Shown: piece by piece, positions 27,321-35,698 of the stretch
How the letters are laid out: each line of letters opens with the position of its first letter
Position numbering within the stretch: position 1 is the stretch's first letter
Source: Planctomycetota bacterium
Lineage (GTDB): Bacteria > Planctomycetota > Phycisphaerae > WQYP01
Reading direction: 5' to 3'
NCBI GenBank assembly: GCA_021785435.1
Contig: JAJYFE010000018.1
Span: forward strand, 1-41,412
DNA length: 41,412 nucleotides
Position numbers and translations under genes: made by a program
The notes under the pieces: model-generated
Database searches by the model: none
What the model saw: the letters and a program-made list of their open reading frames with translations, nothing else
What the model was told of the DNA's origin: nothing

Positions 27321-28084
27321 TCGTCCAGCGATCTGCCGGCAACCCTGCCGCCCGGCTTGCCGCGCCCTACCCTTATCCGACGCCGCGGGTTGGGCCGCCG
27401 CCAGCCCTGCCAGCCGGGCCCCGCGCCGCGCCCGGTTCACACCAGATATGACATAATATCCACATATTCTCATTTATAGATATATCGATCTGTCTCCGCC
27501 AAGGGGCCGCGGCCGGCGGGAAAGGGGCCGGCCGGCCACGTGGAAACGCGGCATGATTCCGTAACCAGTCGAAGCGTCGCCCCGGCCCGGACCCACCGAT
27601 GTGCCGCCGAACCGGCGGGCCGGCCACGGCAAGGGGGCCGTGCCCGCGGTTAGGGCGGGCGCCGGGGCGTCGCCGGCGGTTCTATGATTCATTCTGCCCA
27701 CCCCCCGCCACCGGCGTCTGCGCGGCACGCCAACAACCCCGGCCGTCTTAGCCGGCACATTTAATGTGCCGTTGGACCGGCCGTCCTTTCCCGCCTGTGG
27801 CTGAGGCCACGATGCCTGATAGCTGCCCTTCGCTTTTCACGTTGCATTCCGAGGCGCCCGACGGGATAACCCCGAACCTCCGCCGAACCCCAGCCGCAGG
27901 TAAAGGTGATCCCGCCGACGCTGGTCCGCAGACCGAGCGGACCGGCGGCCTCGTCACCTCCGCGACGCGAAGGCCCGAAACCACATCGAGCGGTTTTTTA
28001 CTTGCGACAGCGCAGGGGGGAGGGTAAGATTACGGCGGTACTCAAGACTCTGAAAACCAAACGGCGCACCGTGGGAAACGCAGC
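27321..28084. other. Gene-free interval before the CRISPR-Cas locus
   Basis: About 760 very GC-rich bases with no supported gene. A core-only relative of repeat family A lies at 27736-27790 (CCGGCCGTCTTAGCCGGCAC, then ATTTAATGTGCCG and GGCCGTCC), with strong internal palindromes. No promoter for the cas operon can be named with confidence; transcription should start within 28000-28084. Confidence 0.5.
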
Positions 28085-28288
28085 ATGGGGGCCGGGGAAT
28101 ATTTCGCCCATACCAACGGCACGCCGGACCAGGCGCATTGGCAGCCGCTGCGCCAGCATTTGCTGAACGTCGCGAAGCTGGCGAAGCAATTCGCCGAATT
28201 CGCCCGGCCGGGAGACAAAGAGTTTGCCCACGCAGCCTATGCAGCGGGACTATTGCACGATTTGGGGAAATGTCGGGGGGCTGCATGA
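28085..28288 (+). pseudogene. cas3 N-terminal HD-domain remnant
   Basis: 67 codons. 'EYFAHTNGTPDQAHWQPL', HLLNVAKLAKQFAEFA and 'AYAAGLLHDLGKCRG' match the first part of the Cas3 HD nuclease, including the H-D pair at residues 58-59. The HD domain normally needs about 200 residues and further His/Asp ligands, which are missing, and no helicase follows. The frame ends in an ATGA overlap with cas5. This is where a whole cas3 would stand in a standard type I-C operon. The operon contains another, intact and only distantly similar cas3 at 32026. Best read as a deletion stump; use as a leader peptide coupling cas5 translation is possible. Confidence 0.8.
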
Positions 28289-28911
28289 GCAAAACTTACG
28301 AAGTCTGCCTCGAAATTTCCGGACCGACGGCGATGTGGACACGCCCCGACACTGGATCGTCGCCCGTCTCTTATGTTGCGCCGACGTTCAGCGCCGTCAA
28401 GGGCATCTTCGAGTCCATACTCCGTTGGCAATCAGTGAACGTCCGTCCAACAAGGGTTGAGATATGTGCCCCGGTGCGGTTCCACCGCTACACTACAAAT
28501 TATGGTGGGCCACTTCGGGCGAGCGATGCGATGGCTAAGGGCGCGTCTTTCCAGCTTTATACGCTGGTATTGGTGAATGTCTGTTATCGGATCTATGCTC
28601 GGGCCGAGCTTGCCGGACACCACCCTACCACCACCTCGCCACCACATGCCTATCACGACGCTTTCAACCGGGTCGTGGAACGGGGCCAATGGTTCCACAC
28701 GCCCTGCCTGGGCTGGAAGGAATTCGCCCCCGATTACGTTGGGCCGTTCCGCCCGGAGACTCGAATTTGCGAAACCGAAAGCCACGAACTGCCGACGATG
28801 CTGCGGATGGTGTTCGACAAGATGCAGCGTGGCACGGTAAAACCCTCGTTCTTCAACAAACACAACCATCCCGATTTGCGCGTTAAGAAAGGAGTTCTCG
28901 TTTACGCTTAA
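28285..28911 (+). CDS. cas5c: Type I-C Cas5 (Cas5c/Cas5d), divergent
   Basis: 208 aa from ATG 28285. RAMP-fold Cascade subunit that holds the crRNA 5' handle and in type I-C also cuts pre-crRNA. Motifs: 'EVCLEISGPTAMWTRPDTG', 'VSYVAPTFSAVKGIFESIL' (the SY..xTPSAarGilEai block), 'RGQWFHTPCLGWKEFAPDY' as in other Cas5c proteins ('GQcFhqPylGcREFpa'). The segment usually containing the Lys-His pair used in cleavage reads PPHAYHDAFNR here, so the pair is not conserved in the standard register and a nearby His may substitute. A separate cas6 is absent, so this protein must be the processing enzyme if the array is used. Overlaps the HD remnant by four bases; cas8c follows. Confidence 0.88.
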   Translation: MSKTYEVCLEISGPTAMWTRPDTGSSPVSYVAPTFSAVKGIFESILRWQSVNVRPTRVEICAPVRFHRYTTNYGGPLRASDAMAKGASFQLYTLVLVNVCYRIYARAELAGHHPTTTSPPHAYHDAFNRVVERGQWFHTPCLGWKEFAPDYVGPFRPETRICETESHELPTMLRMVFDKMQRGTVKPSFFNKHNHPDLRVKKGVLVYA

Positions 28912-28927
28912 CGAACTTTCACAGATC

Positions 28928-31096
28928 GTGGATTCTCTTAGGCGGCTCGAAATCGTCCCACCCCCACGGCACCCACGCATCAGTCCGATGAGCCAGAACA
29001 GGGATTTGCTGGTGGTGGCTCTAGACGCTGCTGGCAAGCCTTCGCGCGTTGAGGTCTTATCTGGTAAAGAAGCCGCCAAGTTATTTCGCGTGGAACATGG
29101 TTCGGCCGGTTCAAGTTTTCCAGGGTTCAATGTCCCAACACCATTGAGACGGATGAGACGGATTGACGGCGTGGCCGCGACGGAACTGGCGACAGCGATT
29201 GAGAAACTCATGGAGCTTGGGAAGAACAAGAAGGCCGGCATCCCCGAACCTGCTGGGGCCCTTCGGACCTTGTTTGACCTCTCCGAACCGCAGTCCTTTT
29301 CCCATCCCCAGGAAAGACAGTTCCAGCGCTCTTGTTCCGAATTGCCGGAAGAACTCGACAGGGAATTACCACACGATCTGGGTGGGCTGAAAAACTTCGG
29401 GACCCTCATTAAGGTGGTCCGCAGCTTAAAACCATCGCTGGCTTCTTTCGCCGAGTCCATTGCGGCATTGCTCGTCAGCCCAAACGCCGATCCTGAATGG
29501 CGAGCAGTCCTACTGTTCCAGGAAATTTTATTTGGGGCGCTCGACTGGAAAAAACGCGCAAGCGAAATTGGTTCAGATGGTTACTGGAGGGAAAAGGCCG
29601 AGCGGGAAAAAGGCGCCAAACAACCGATTTACCTCGATTTGGCTTTACCGGATACGAACTATTGCCGCGTCGCTCACGCCAAAACAAGCATGCTGATCAA
29701 TGAGGTCCTATTTAAAATTAAACCCAAAGGCAACGGGAGTACGACTGATACGACGTTTTCTACCGAGGACGCATTCGGAGAGAAGACGGTCTTGCAGGAC
29801 AAGTTTCCCGTTGGGCCGAAGGTGGCAGAACTCGGCAATATCAAACTGTTCTCGGTAAACACAAACGAAGTGCAGGCGTTGCAGCGGTATCAGCTCAAAG
29901 GCTCGCAGGCGTTTCCTGTGTCCTCGGCTCATGTGCAAAAGATGAGCGACGCGCTGCTTTACCTCGCCAGCGAGGACAAGCGCGGGATCACCTGCCGAGC
30001 GATCCCCAGCGCACTGCCGGACAAGCGCGACCTGTTGATCGCATATTTGGAAGGCGAACCAGAAGACCGCACGGCCTTGGCCGAGATGTTCGGTGGCGAA
30101 GCCAAATCTTTCTCTGACGCAGATTTCGAGGCAATTGCACACCCCGTGTTGGAAATGCTCGAAGGAAGGGCGGCCGTAAATCCAGATCTCAATGTTCGGC
30201 TGTTGTCATTCTGTCCGATTGATAAAGCCAAAAAACAAATTAGCCTTAATCGCACCTTTCGCGTGCGCGATGTTATCCAGGCGGCGCGGGGTTGGGAAGC
30301 GGGTGCGAGAAATGTCCCGGCGGTGTCAGTTTGGTTCTATGCTAAGAATACGAAACAGTTTGTTCTCCACTCGCATACTGCGCCTTGCCCCTTGGAGTTG
30401 GCGTCGGTCGCCAACCGCGTGTGGAGCGCGGATGCCAAGAGCGGTTTCAGCGCCAACCACCAGCGGGCGATTTCAGTCTCCGATGCCTGCGATGTGTTTC
30501 TCTCGGATTCCGCGCTGGCCAGGCAGAAAGTTCAGTTTGCCTTGGGTTTGCTCGTGGCTCGGATGCGCGCGGTGCTTATCGCGCTTGGCGCAGCAAAAAC
30601 AACCCGCGACTGGAAACTTTTGAGCGACACTGTTCGCTGGCAGGCGGTCAAAGCCATCGCCCTTTTCGGCATTCTCCTGCGTGGACTTGGACATCACAAG
30701 GAGCACTTTATGCGAGAACCCATCACGCAAGTTGGGCGGCTGCTCGCCTTGGCGGACGGTCTACACCAGCAGTACTGCAAGCATGTGCGAAAGGGCGAAT
30801 CGCCCTCGCAGCTGCTCGGCAACGCCCTATTCAATACGGCGCTTGAACAGCCAATTCTTGCGTTGGCGAGGTTGGCGGAACGGCTGGCGCCCTATCAAGC
30901 GTGGGCACGGACTTTTCAGAGTAACGATCCGGACGCGGGCGTTGGCTTGGTGAAATATTTCCTTGCCGAAATAGGCTCCTGTACGGCCCTCATCCGGCTG
31001 GGTGACCTGCCCCCACGAATGTCCGACGTCGACAAAGCCAAGCTTTTGCTCGGCTACTTGGCCGACCACCCGAAAAGTGAAACCTCGGAACAATGA
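28928..31096 (+). CDS. cas8c: Type I-C-like Cas8c (Csd1) large subunit, divergent
   Basis: 722 aa from GTG 28928, longer than typical Csd1 (about 600 aa). Large Cascade subunit that should recognise the PAM and recruit Cas3. Recognised mainly by position and by general Csd1 features: an N-terminal 'LRRLEIVPPPRHPRISP' followed by 'DLLVVALDAAGK'; a central 'FPVSSAHVQKMSDALLYLAS' region; 'FVRVRDVIQ' type RAMP-contact region; and the C-terminal 'VGRLLALADGLHQQYCKH... GNALFNTALEQPILALARLA' helical part resembling the 'GrLfAllE..Q' end of Csd1. The coding frame with sensible residues (SFTLNELSQIV) extends upstream to AAAGGAG at 28888-28894 without a standard start codon between, so the true start may be non-canonical. 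Next gene cas7 follows after 24 bases. Confidence 0.75.
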   Translation: MDSLRRLEIVPPPRHPRISPMSQNRDLLVVALDAAGKPSRVEVLSGKEAAKLFRVEHGSAGSSFPGFNVPTPLRRMRRIDGVAATELATAIEKLMELGKNKKAGIPEPAGALRTLFDLSEPQSFSHPQERQFQRSCSELPEELDRELPHDLGGLKNFGTLIKVVRSLKPSLASFAESIAALLVSPNADPEWRAVLLFQEILFGALDWKKRASEIGSDGYWREKAEREKGAKQPIYLDLALPDTNYCRVAHAKTSMLINEVLFKIKPKGNGSTTDTTFSTEDAFGEKTVLQDKFPVGPKVAELGNIKLFSVNTNEVQALQRYQLKGSQAFPVSSAHVQKMSDALLYLASEDKRGITCRAIPSALPDKRDLLIAYLEGEPEDRTALAEMFGGEAKSFSDADFEAIAHPVLEMLEGRAAVNPDLNVRLLSFCPIDKAKKQISLNRTFRVRDVIQAARGWEAGARNVPAVSVWFYAKNTKQFVLHSHTAPCPLELASVANRVWSADAKSGFSANHQRAISVSDACDVFLSDSALARQKVQFALGLLVARMRAVLIALGAAKTTRDWKLLSDTVRWQAVKAIALFGILLRGLGHHKEHFMREPITQVGRLLALADGLHQQYCKHVRKGESPSQLLGNALFNTALEQPILALARLAERLAPYQAWARTFQSNDPDAGVGLVKYFLAEIGSCTALIRLGDLPPRMSDVDKAKLLLGYLADHPKSETSEQ

Positions 31097-31120
31097 ATAT
31101 CGAACACAAGGAGTCAATTT

Positions 31121-32029
31121 ATGAACACTGGCGAAGGTAACAATCTGGTTCCCCGTATCACCGGGCTTCTGATTTTGGAGGTCCGCAAATCCAACCCCAA
31201 TGGCGATCCGGAACGTGAAAGCTCTCCGCGCCAACGTCCCGACGGCAAAGGTGAGATCTCGCCTGTCTCCGTGAAGCGAAAGCTCCGCGATCTAGTTCTT
31301 GAAAAAGAGGGAGTCGTGTGGGAGCAGGTAAGTGCGGCCTTGAAGCTTGATAACCGCTGTTTCGAAATTTTGGAAAGCCGCGGACGCAATCGAGACGAGA
31401 TCAAGGAGAAAATGAAGCCAAGCAATGGAAAACTTGGACAAGCTTTTATCGATGCCTATTGGGATGGTCGTCTGTTTGGTAACACCTTCCTCGAGGAGGG
31501 CGGCGCGGATACCATCCGGACCGGTGTGGCCCATTTCGGCGTTGGAGTGTCTATTGCGCCTATCGACATCGAGTTTTCGACTTGGACCAGTAAATCCGGC
31601 GTGGAGGCCGGGAAGGACCGTGGCATGGCTCCAATGGGTTTCCGTGTGGTGAAGCACGGCTTGTATGTTGTGCCGTTCTTCGTAAATCCGAACCTCGCGC
31701 ATAAGACTGGATGCACAAAACAGGACGTGGACTTGATGCTCCACTTGCTCAAGCACACCTATACTGGCACCCGGTCGGTCGTTCGTTCAATGATCGAGGT
31801 GATCCACGCCCACACGCTTATCCATAAAAACCGAGCGGGTTCAGTTTCTGATTTTGCGTTCATTGACGCCTTGACACCGAAAAAAGCCCAGGATTCGGAC
31901 AAGCCTTCCGAGTCGCTCGGCGACTATGGTGAGCTCCCAACTTGGGACAAAATCAAAGATCTGCCAATACGTCCCGGAAGCGAGGCCACATTCGGCCAGT
32001 GTGGTTACTACCACGATTACGCTCTATGA
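31121..32029 (+). CDS. cas7c: Type I-C-like Cas7 (Csd2) backbone subunit
   Basis: 302 aa from ATG 31121, with AAGGAG upstream at good spacing. Cas7 polymerises along the crRNA spacer. 'TGLLILEVRKSNPNGDPERE' is the Cas7 beta-1 plus NPNGDP block shared by I-B/I-C; 'GEISPVSVKRKLRDLVLEKE' matches the 'vs..clKRkiRdy' helix; 'IRTGVAHFGVGVSIAPIDIE' is the central sheet; 'MAPMGFRVVKHGLYVVPFFV' and 'GTRSVVRSMIEVIHAHTLIH' match the 'r.MG.K..v..glY' and 'DrSaaRg.m' blocks. The last residues overlap the cas3 start in an ATGA, showing translational coupling with cas3, an order not usual for type I-C. Confidence 0.88.
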   Translation: MNTGEGNNLVPRITGLLILEVRKSNPNGDPERESSPRQRPDGKGEISPVSVKRKLRDLVLEKEGVVWEQVSAALKLDNRCFEILESRGRNRDEIKEKMKPSNGKLGQAFIDAYWDGRLFGNTFLEEGGADTIRTGVAHFGVGVSIAPIDIEFSTWTSKSGVEAGKDRGMAPMGFRVVKHGLYVVPFFVNPNLAHKTGCTKQDVDLMLHLLKHTYTGTRSVVRSMIEVIHAHTLIHKNRAGSVSDFAFIDALTPKKAQDSDKPSESLGDYGELPTWDKIKDLPIRPGSEATFGQCGYYHDYAL

Positions 32030-34302
32030 CTGGAAGCGACGAACAGCACGGCCCGCTAGCCCATAGCGCACGCGACGGTTCGCCGGAACAGGCCTATTGT
32101 GAGCATGTGGCGAACGTTCTCCACCTCGCCCGATGTTTTGCCGGCAGGGCAGCGGTGCTTTCCCCAGGGAGGGGCAAGGCGTTCTTGTCGGTTGTCGAGG
32201 CGGCCGCCGCATACCATGACCTCGGCAAGCTGGATGATCTGTTCCAGGATGTACTGCGTCACAACCGCCGGACCAATCGCGGCTTCAAGCACTGGGATGC
32301 AGGGTCGGCATACTTGCTGGGCCAGAAGGCAGGTGAGGCTGCGGTGGTTGCGTTCGCCCATCATATCGGTCTGCCGAACTACAAGCAGCAGATCAACACC
32401 GATAAGTTTCGTGATTATTCGGAGATCGAGGGGATACCATTGAGGCAGAACGCGCGCACGGACGACCAATTGCCGCGCTATCTCGCGGAACACCATCGTT
32501 TGCTGCCTTTTGTTGCAGTAAAAGGATACAAGCTCGACACGGGTCTGGTTCGCCGTCTCGCTCTTTCCTGTCTAGTTGATGCCGACCATAGCGACACAGC
32601 GCGGCACTACAAGAACGAACGCGAGATCCCAGCGCCGGAACTGCGCGCGGCGGAACGGCTCGCGCAGCTGGATAAATATGTTGCCGGATTAACGCCCAAC
32701 ACAGCGCCGTTGAATGATCGCGAACGCCGACGGCTCAAGCTCCGGCGGGATGTCTATCGTGCCTGCCGTGAACGCGAGATCAAAGATGGTGAACGTATCT
32801 ATACGTGTGACAGTCCCGTCGGCACCGGCAAGACGACTGCCGTGATGGCGCATCTGCTGCGGGCCGCGGCAGAACGGAAGTTGCGACGGATATTTGTTGT
32901 TCTGCCTTTCACGAACATCATTGACCAATCCGTGGGAGTCTACCGGAAAGCATTGCACTTAAGCGATGAACATGAAACCGCCATGGAGAGTGTGGTGGCC
33001 GCGCATCATCATCGCGTTGATTTTTCCAGCTACGAGGCCCGCTGCCTCGCCGCGCGCTGGGATTCGCCGGTTGTTGTCACTACCGCCGTTCAGTTCTTTG
33101 AGACGCTGGCTGCCTGCGATACATCCGCGTTGCGTAAGCTCCATCAGATTCCCGGCAGCGCAATCTTTGTGGACGAGGCGCACGCCGCTGTCCCTCCCGC
33201 GCTCTGGCCGCAGATGCTCCGCTGGCTCTGTGAGCTTTGCGAGGATTGGGGGTGCCACCTCGTGCTTGCCTCTGGCACACTTGCGCGCTTTTGGGAAAAT
33301 CCCGGCTTTATGCAGGAAATAGAGCGGCGCGAAATACCAGATCTTATTGACCACGCAGTGCGAGCGGAGACGAGGGAGTTTGAAGAAAGCCGTGTGCTTA
33401 TTCGGACCAAGCCGCAGGCCATGCCCCTTATCACCCTGGGTGGCTTTGTTCGCGACAAGCCCGGCCCTCGACTGGTTGTTTTCAATACCGTCCAGTCCGC
33501 GGCGGTGTTCGCACGGTATCTCCGAGAAAAGCTGAACCTTGGCGAAAGCGTTGAGCACATCTCTACCGCCTTGACGCCGCACGACCGCGCGCACACCATC
33601 CAACGTGTAAAAGAACGCTTGGCATCAAAGCAGGCGGATTGGACGTTAGTTGCCACCAGTTGTGTTGAGGCAGGAGTGGACTTCTCCTTTCGCACGGCAT
33701 TCCGTGAAAGCTGGAGCCTTTTGAATCTTCTCCAGATTGCCGGACGTGTCAGCCGTTCCGGTGAGCACGAGGGCGCCGAGGTGTGGGATTTCCGGCACGA
33801 CGCCGCCACCGGTCTCTCCCTTCATCCCCAGGCCGAGCTGCCACGTCGTATCCTAGAGCAGATGTTTTCAGAGTGCGACCAACGGGGTCGCCAGCCTATT
33901 CCGGGTGATTGCACAGACGCGCTCCAGCGAGAAGTCCTCCAAGACCATGGTGAAAAAGCGTTGCGTATGGAAGAAATTTGCCAGGCCGAACGAGACTGCG
34001 ATTACCCGCAAGTGGCTAAACTCTGCCGGGTCATTGACGCTCCCACGCAAACGGTTGTGATCGAGCCAGAGCTAGTTCAAAGGCTGGAGAATCCCGACCG
34101 CGGTCAATGGCCCCACTGGCGGGAGGTGATGCTGGGGAGTGTGCAGTTATGGATGGGAAAGGAGCAGGAATTCAGGTTGCCAGAACTACGAGGACTCCCG
34201 GGCGTGTTTCGGTGGAATCTTGCATACGATCCGTTCCTCGGGTACATGGCTGGCGTCTTGCAAACGGTGGACCTCGCAGACGGGGGGGCATGCTGTCTCT
34301 AA
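32026..34302 (+). CDS. cas3: Cas3 HD nuclease-helicase (complete)
   Basis: 758 aa from ATG 32026, coupled to cas7 by ATGA. Target-degrading enzyme recruited by Cascade. HD domain: His27 in 'YCEHVANVLHLARC', HD at 64-65 in 'AAYHDLGKLDDLFQDVL', 'AFAHHIGLPNY' near 110-120, 'DADHSDTARHY' near 186. Helicase: Walker A PVGTGKTT (264-271), 'VVLPFTNIIDQ', DEAH (383-386), SGT (416-418), VEAGVD (547-552) and motif VI QIAGRVSR (570-577). All catalytic motifs are present, so it is likely active. It lies between cas7 and cas4, whereas type I-C operons normally begin with cas3. Its HD domain is only distantly like the remnant at 28085, so it is not a simple duplicate. Confidence 0.95.
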   Translation: MTGSDEQHGPLAHSARDGSPEQAYCEHVANVLHLARCFAGRAAVLSPGRGKAFLSVVEAAAAYHDLGKLDDLFQDVLRHNRRTNRGFKHWDAGSAYLLGQKAGEAAVVAFAHHIGLPNYKQQINTDKFRDYSEIEGIPLRQNARTDDQLPRYLAEHHRLLPFVAVKGYKLDTGLVRRLALSCLVDADHSDTARHYKNEREIPAPELRAAERLAQLDKYVAGLTPNTAPLNDRERRRLKLRRDVYRACREREIKDGERIYTCDSPVGTGKTTAVMAHLLRAAAERKLRRIFVVLPFTNIIDQSVGVYRKALHLSDEHETAMESVVAAHHHRVDFSSYEARCLAARWDSPVVVTTAVQFFETLAACDTSALRKLHQIPGSAIFVDEAHAAVPPALWPQMLRWLCELCEDWGCHLVLASGTLARFWENPGFMQEIERREIPDLIDHAVRAETREFEESRVLIRTKPQAMPLITLGGFVRDKPGPRLVVFNTVQSAAVFARYLREKLNLGESVEHISTALTPHDRAHTIQRVKERLASKQADWTLVATSCVEAGVDFSFRTAFRESWSLLNLLQIAGRVSRSGEHEGAEVWDFRHDAATGLSLHPQAELPRRILEQMFSECDQRGRQPIPGDCTDALQREVLQDHGEKALRMEEICQAERDCDYPQVAKLCRVIDAPTQTVVIEPELVQRLENPDRGQWPHWREVMLGSVQLWMGKEQEFRLPELRGLPGVFRWNLAYDPFLGYMAGVLQTVDLADGGACCL

Positions 34303-34994
34303 CCGCTATGCCTGACGATCCCATCCAGCTGCGCCTTCTCAACGACTACCTCTACTGCCCCCGCCGCTGCGCGCTGCACCAGCTTGAGGGCTTATGGCAC
34401 GACAACGCCTACACCGTTTCCGGCACCCTGGCCCATGAAATCGCCGATGATCCCGGCTATCGGCAAACCGCCGAGGGGGCCCGCCTCGAACGGGCACTGC
34501 CGTTGTTTTCGGACAAGCTCGGCCTGGTCGGCAAGGCCGATATCGTGGAATTCTGGCCGCAACCCAGCGGCCCGGCGATCCCGCTGCCGGTGGATTACAA
34601 GCTCGGCCCGCGCCGCAAATGGGACAACGACGACGTGCAGCTTTGCGCCCAGGCCCTGTGTCTGGAGGAGATGTTGCACGTGCCCGTGCCGCGCGGGGCG
34701 GTATATCACGTGAAAACCCGCCGGCGGCGAACGGTGGAATTCAACGCCCCCTTGCGGACCCTGACACGGGAGACCATCGAATGCGTGCGGGCGCTGCTGG
34801 CGGAAGACCGCGTGCCGCCGGGCGGCGCCGCTACGCGGGAACGACGTGTGCCGCCGGCTGTACTCAAGCCGCAATGCGACGGTTGCTCGCTGCACGGCGT
34901 TTGCCTGCCGGAGCTGACCGCGGCGGCGGATTCACTGGACCGGGCGTATGGAGAGTTGTTTGCGACCGGTTCGATTGGAGATTCCAGAATTTGA
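34290..34994 (+). CDS. cas4: Cas4 exonuclease
   Basis: 234 aa from ATG 34290, overlapping the cas3 end by 13 bases; ATG 34308 (MPDDPIQLRLLNDYLYCPRR) is an alternative giving 228 aa. Fe-S exonuclease that trims prespacers and sets PAM-side orientation with Cas1-Cas2. CPRRC holds the first cluster Cys; 'LVGKADIVEF' is the GxxD metal site; 'PLPVDYKLGPRRKWDNDD' holds the D-Y-K nuclease residues; 'QLCAQALCLEEM' is the RecB-type Q helix; 'KPQCDGCSLHGVCLPEL' gives the last three Cys. Length and motifs are normal. From here on codon use looks GC-richer than in cas5-cas8-cas7-cas3. A run of degenerate repeats and an S23 gene separate it from cas1. Confidence 0.94.
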   Translation: MLSLTAMPDDPIQLRLLNDYLYCPRRCALHQLEGLWHDNAYTVSGTLAHEIADDPGYRQTAEGARLERALPLFSDKLGLVGKADIVEFWPQPSGPAIPLPVDYKLGPRRKWDNDDVQLCAQALCLEEMLHVPVPRGAVYHVKTRRRRTVEFNAPLRTLTRETIECVRALLAEDRVPPGGAATRERRVPPAVLKPQCDGCSLHGVCLPELTAAADSLDRAYGELFATGSIGDSRI

Positions 34995-35040
34995 TATTCC
35001 ACGTTTGAAGTTGGGGATTTCAGACTTTGATGTCGCGTGT
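34978..35040. repeat. Degenerate short repeats, 5' flank of S23 gene 2
   Basis: Imperfect units of the type GGAGATTCCAGAATTTGATATTCC / GTTTGAAGTTGGGGATTTC / AGACTTTGATGTC, each shown here in words below twenty bases: GGAGATTCCAG, AATTTGATATTCC, GTTTGAAGTTGGGG, ATTTCAGACTTTG. AT-rich compared with the surroundings; starts at the cas4 3' end. Confidence 0.6.
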
Positions 35041-35060
35041 GTGGAACTGGAGATGCACGT

Positions 35061-35606
35061 ATGAAATACAATCGCTTCGAAGACCTGCCCGTATGGAAGG
35101 CGGCGCTGAACCTGGCAGTGGGAGTCTACCAACTCACCCGGCCGCGGTGGTTTTTCGATAAAGCGGACGTCCGCGACCATATGCAGCGGGCCGCCCTATC
35201 CGTATCCAATAACATCGCGGAGGGCTTTGAACGCGGCACCACGGCTGACTTACTGACCTTCCTCTATATCGCCCGCGGTTCTGCCGGCGAGGTGCGCAAT
35301 TGCTGCCATTTTTGTACCGCCCTTCTGGACCGCGGCGTACCGTGCGACGTGCCGGATCTCAAATCCCAAATCGCCCCAGTCGCTGACGCCGCGGAGAGCG
35401 TCTCCCGGCAAATTCGCGCCTGGGCCCAAAGCCTCCAGGATGGCGACATTCGCGGACAGCGCTATCTGACGCAGGAAATCCGGCAGCATGACCAGCGCAC
35501 TCACCGGGCACGGGAATTCGATGAGCGGATCCGCTGGACGGTACGGGAGAATATGCGCCGCGCCGGCCAACCTGTGGAGGCCGGGACCGGCGACGCGGAA
35601 ACCTGA
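35061..35606 (+). CDS. S23-type four-helix-bundle protein inside the cas operon
   Basis: 181 aa from ATG 35061 (GGAG upstream). Same family as 634-1056: 'FEDLPVWKAALNLAVGVY', 'MQRAALSVSNNIAEGFERGT' (SxxNIAEG core) and 'FLYIARGSAGEVRN'. The C-terminal 60 residues are an extra charged helix ('EIRQHDQRTHRAREFDERI'). It separates cas4 from cas1, which are normally adjacent, and both flanks carry degenerate repeats, so it looks inserted. A role in CRISPR biology is not indicated by the family; it might be a passenger cassette. RNA-binding has been shown for the related Avd protein, so an effect on RNA cannot be excluded. Confidence 0.88.
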   Translation: MKYNRFEDLPVWKAALNLAVGVYQLTRPRWFFDKADVRDHMQRAALSVSNNIAEGFERGTTADLLTFLYIARGSAGEVRNCCHFCTALLDRGVPCDVPDLKSQIAPVADAAESVSRQIRAWAQSLQDGDIRGQRYLTQEIRQHDQRTHRAREFDERIRWTVRENMRRAGQPVEAGTGDAET

Positions 35607-35692
35607 TATCTGAAATTTCAAATTTGACATCTGAGATCGCAACTTTGAAATCCGAAAGTTGAAATCTCAAATTTGAAATCTGAAACTTGGGC
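35606..35692. repeat. Degenerate GAAATCTG-type repeats, 3' flank of S23 gene 2
   Basis: At least eight imperfect 8-11-base units: ATCTGAAATTTC, AAATTTGACATCTG, AACTTTGAAATCCG, AAAGTTGAAATCTC, AAATTTGAAATCTG, AAACTTGGG. The run stops seven bases before the cas1 start, so the cas1 ribosome-binding site lies in or next to it. Confidence 0.75.
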
Positions 35693-35698
35693 ACTCCC

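Noticed and set aside
28085-28288. HD fragment as a functional stand-alone Cas3''
   Set aside because: Only the first third of an HD domain is present, ligands after the HD pair are missing, and a complete cas3 with intact HD is in the same operon.
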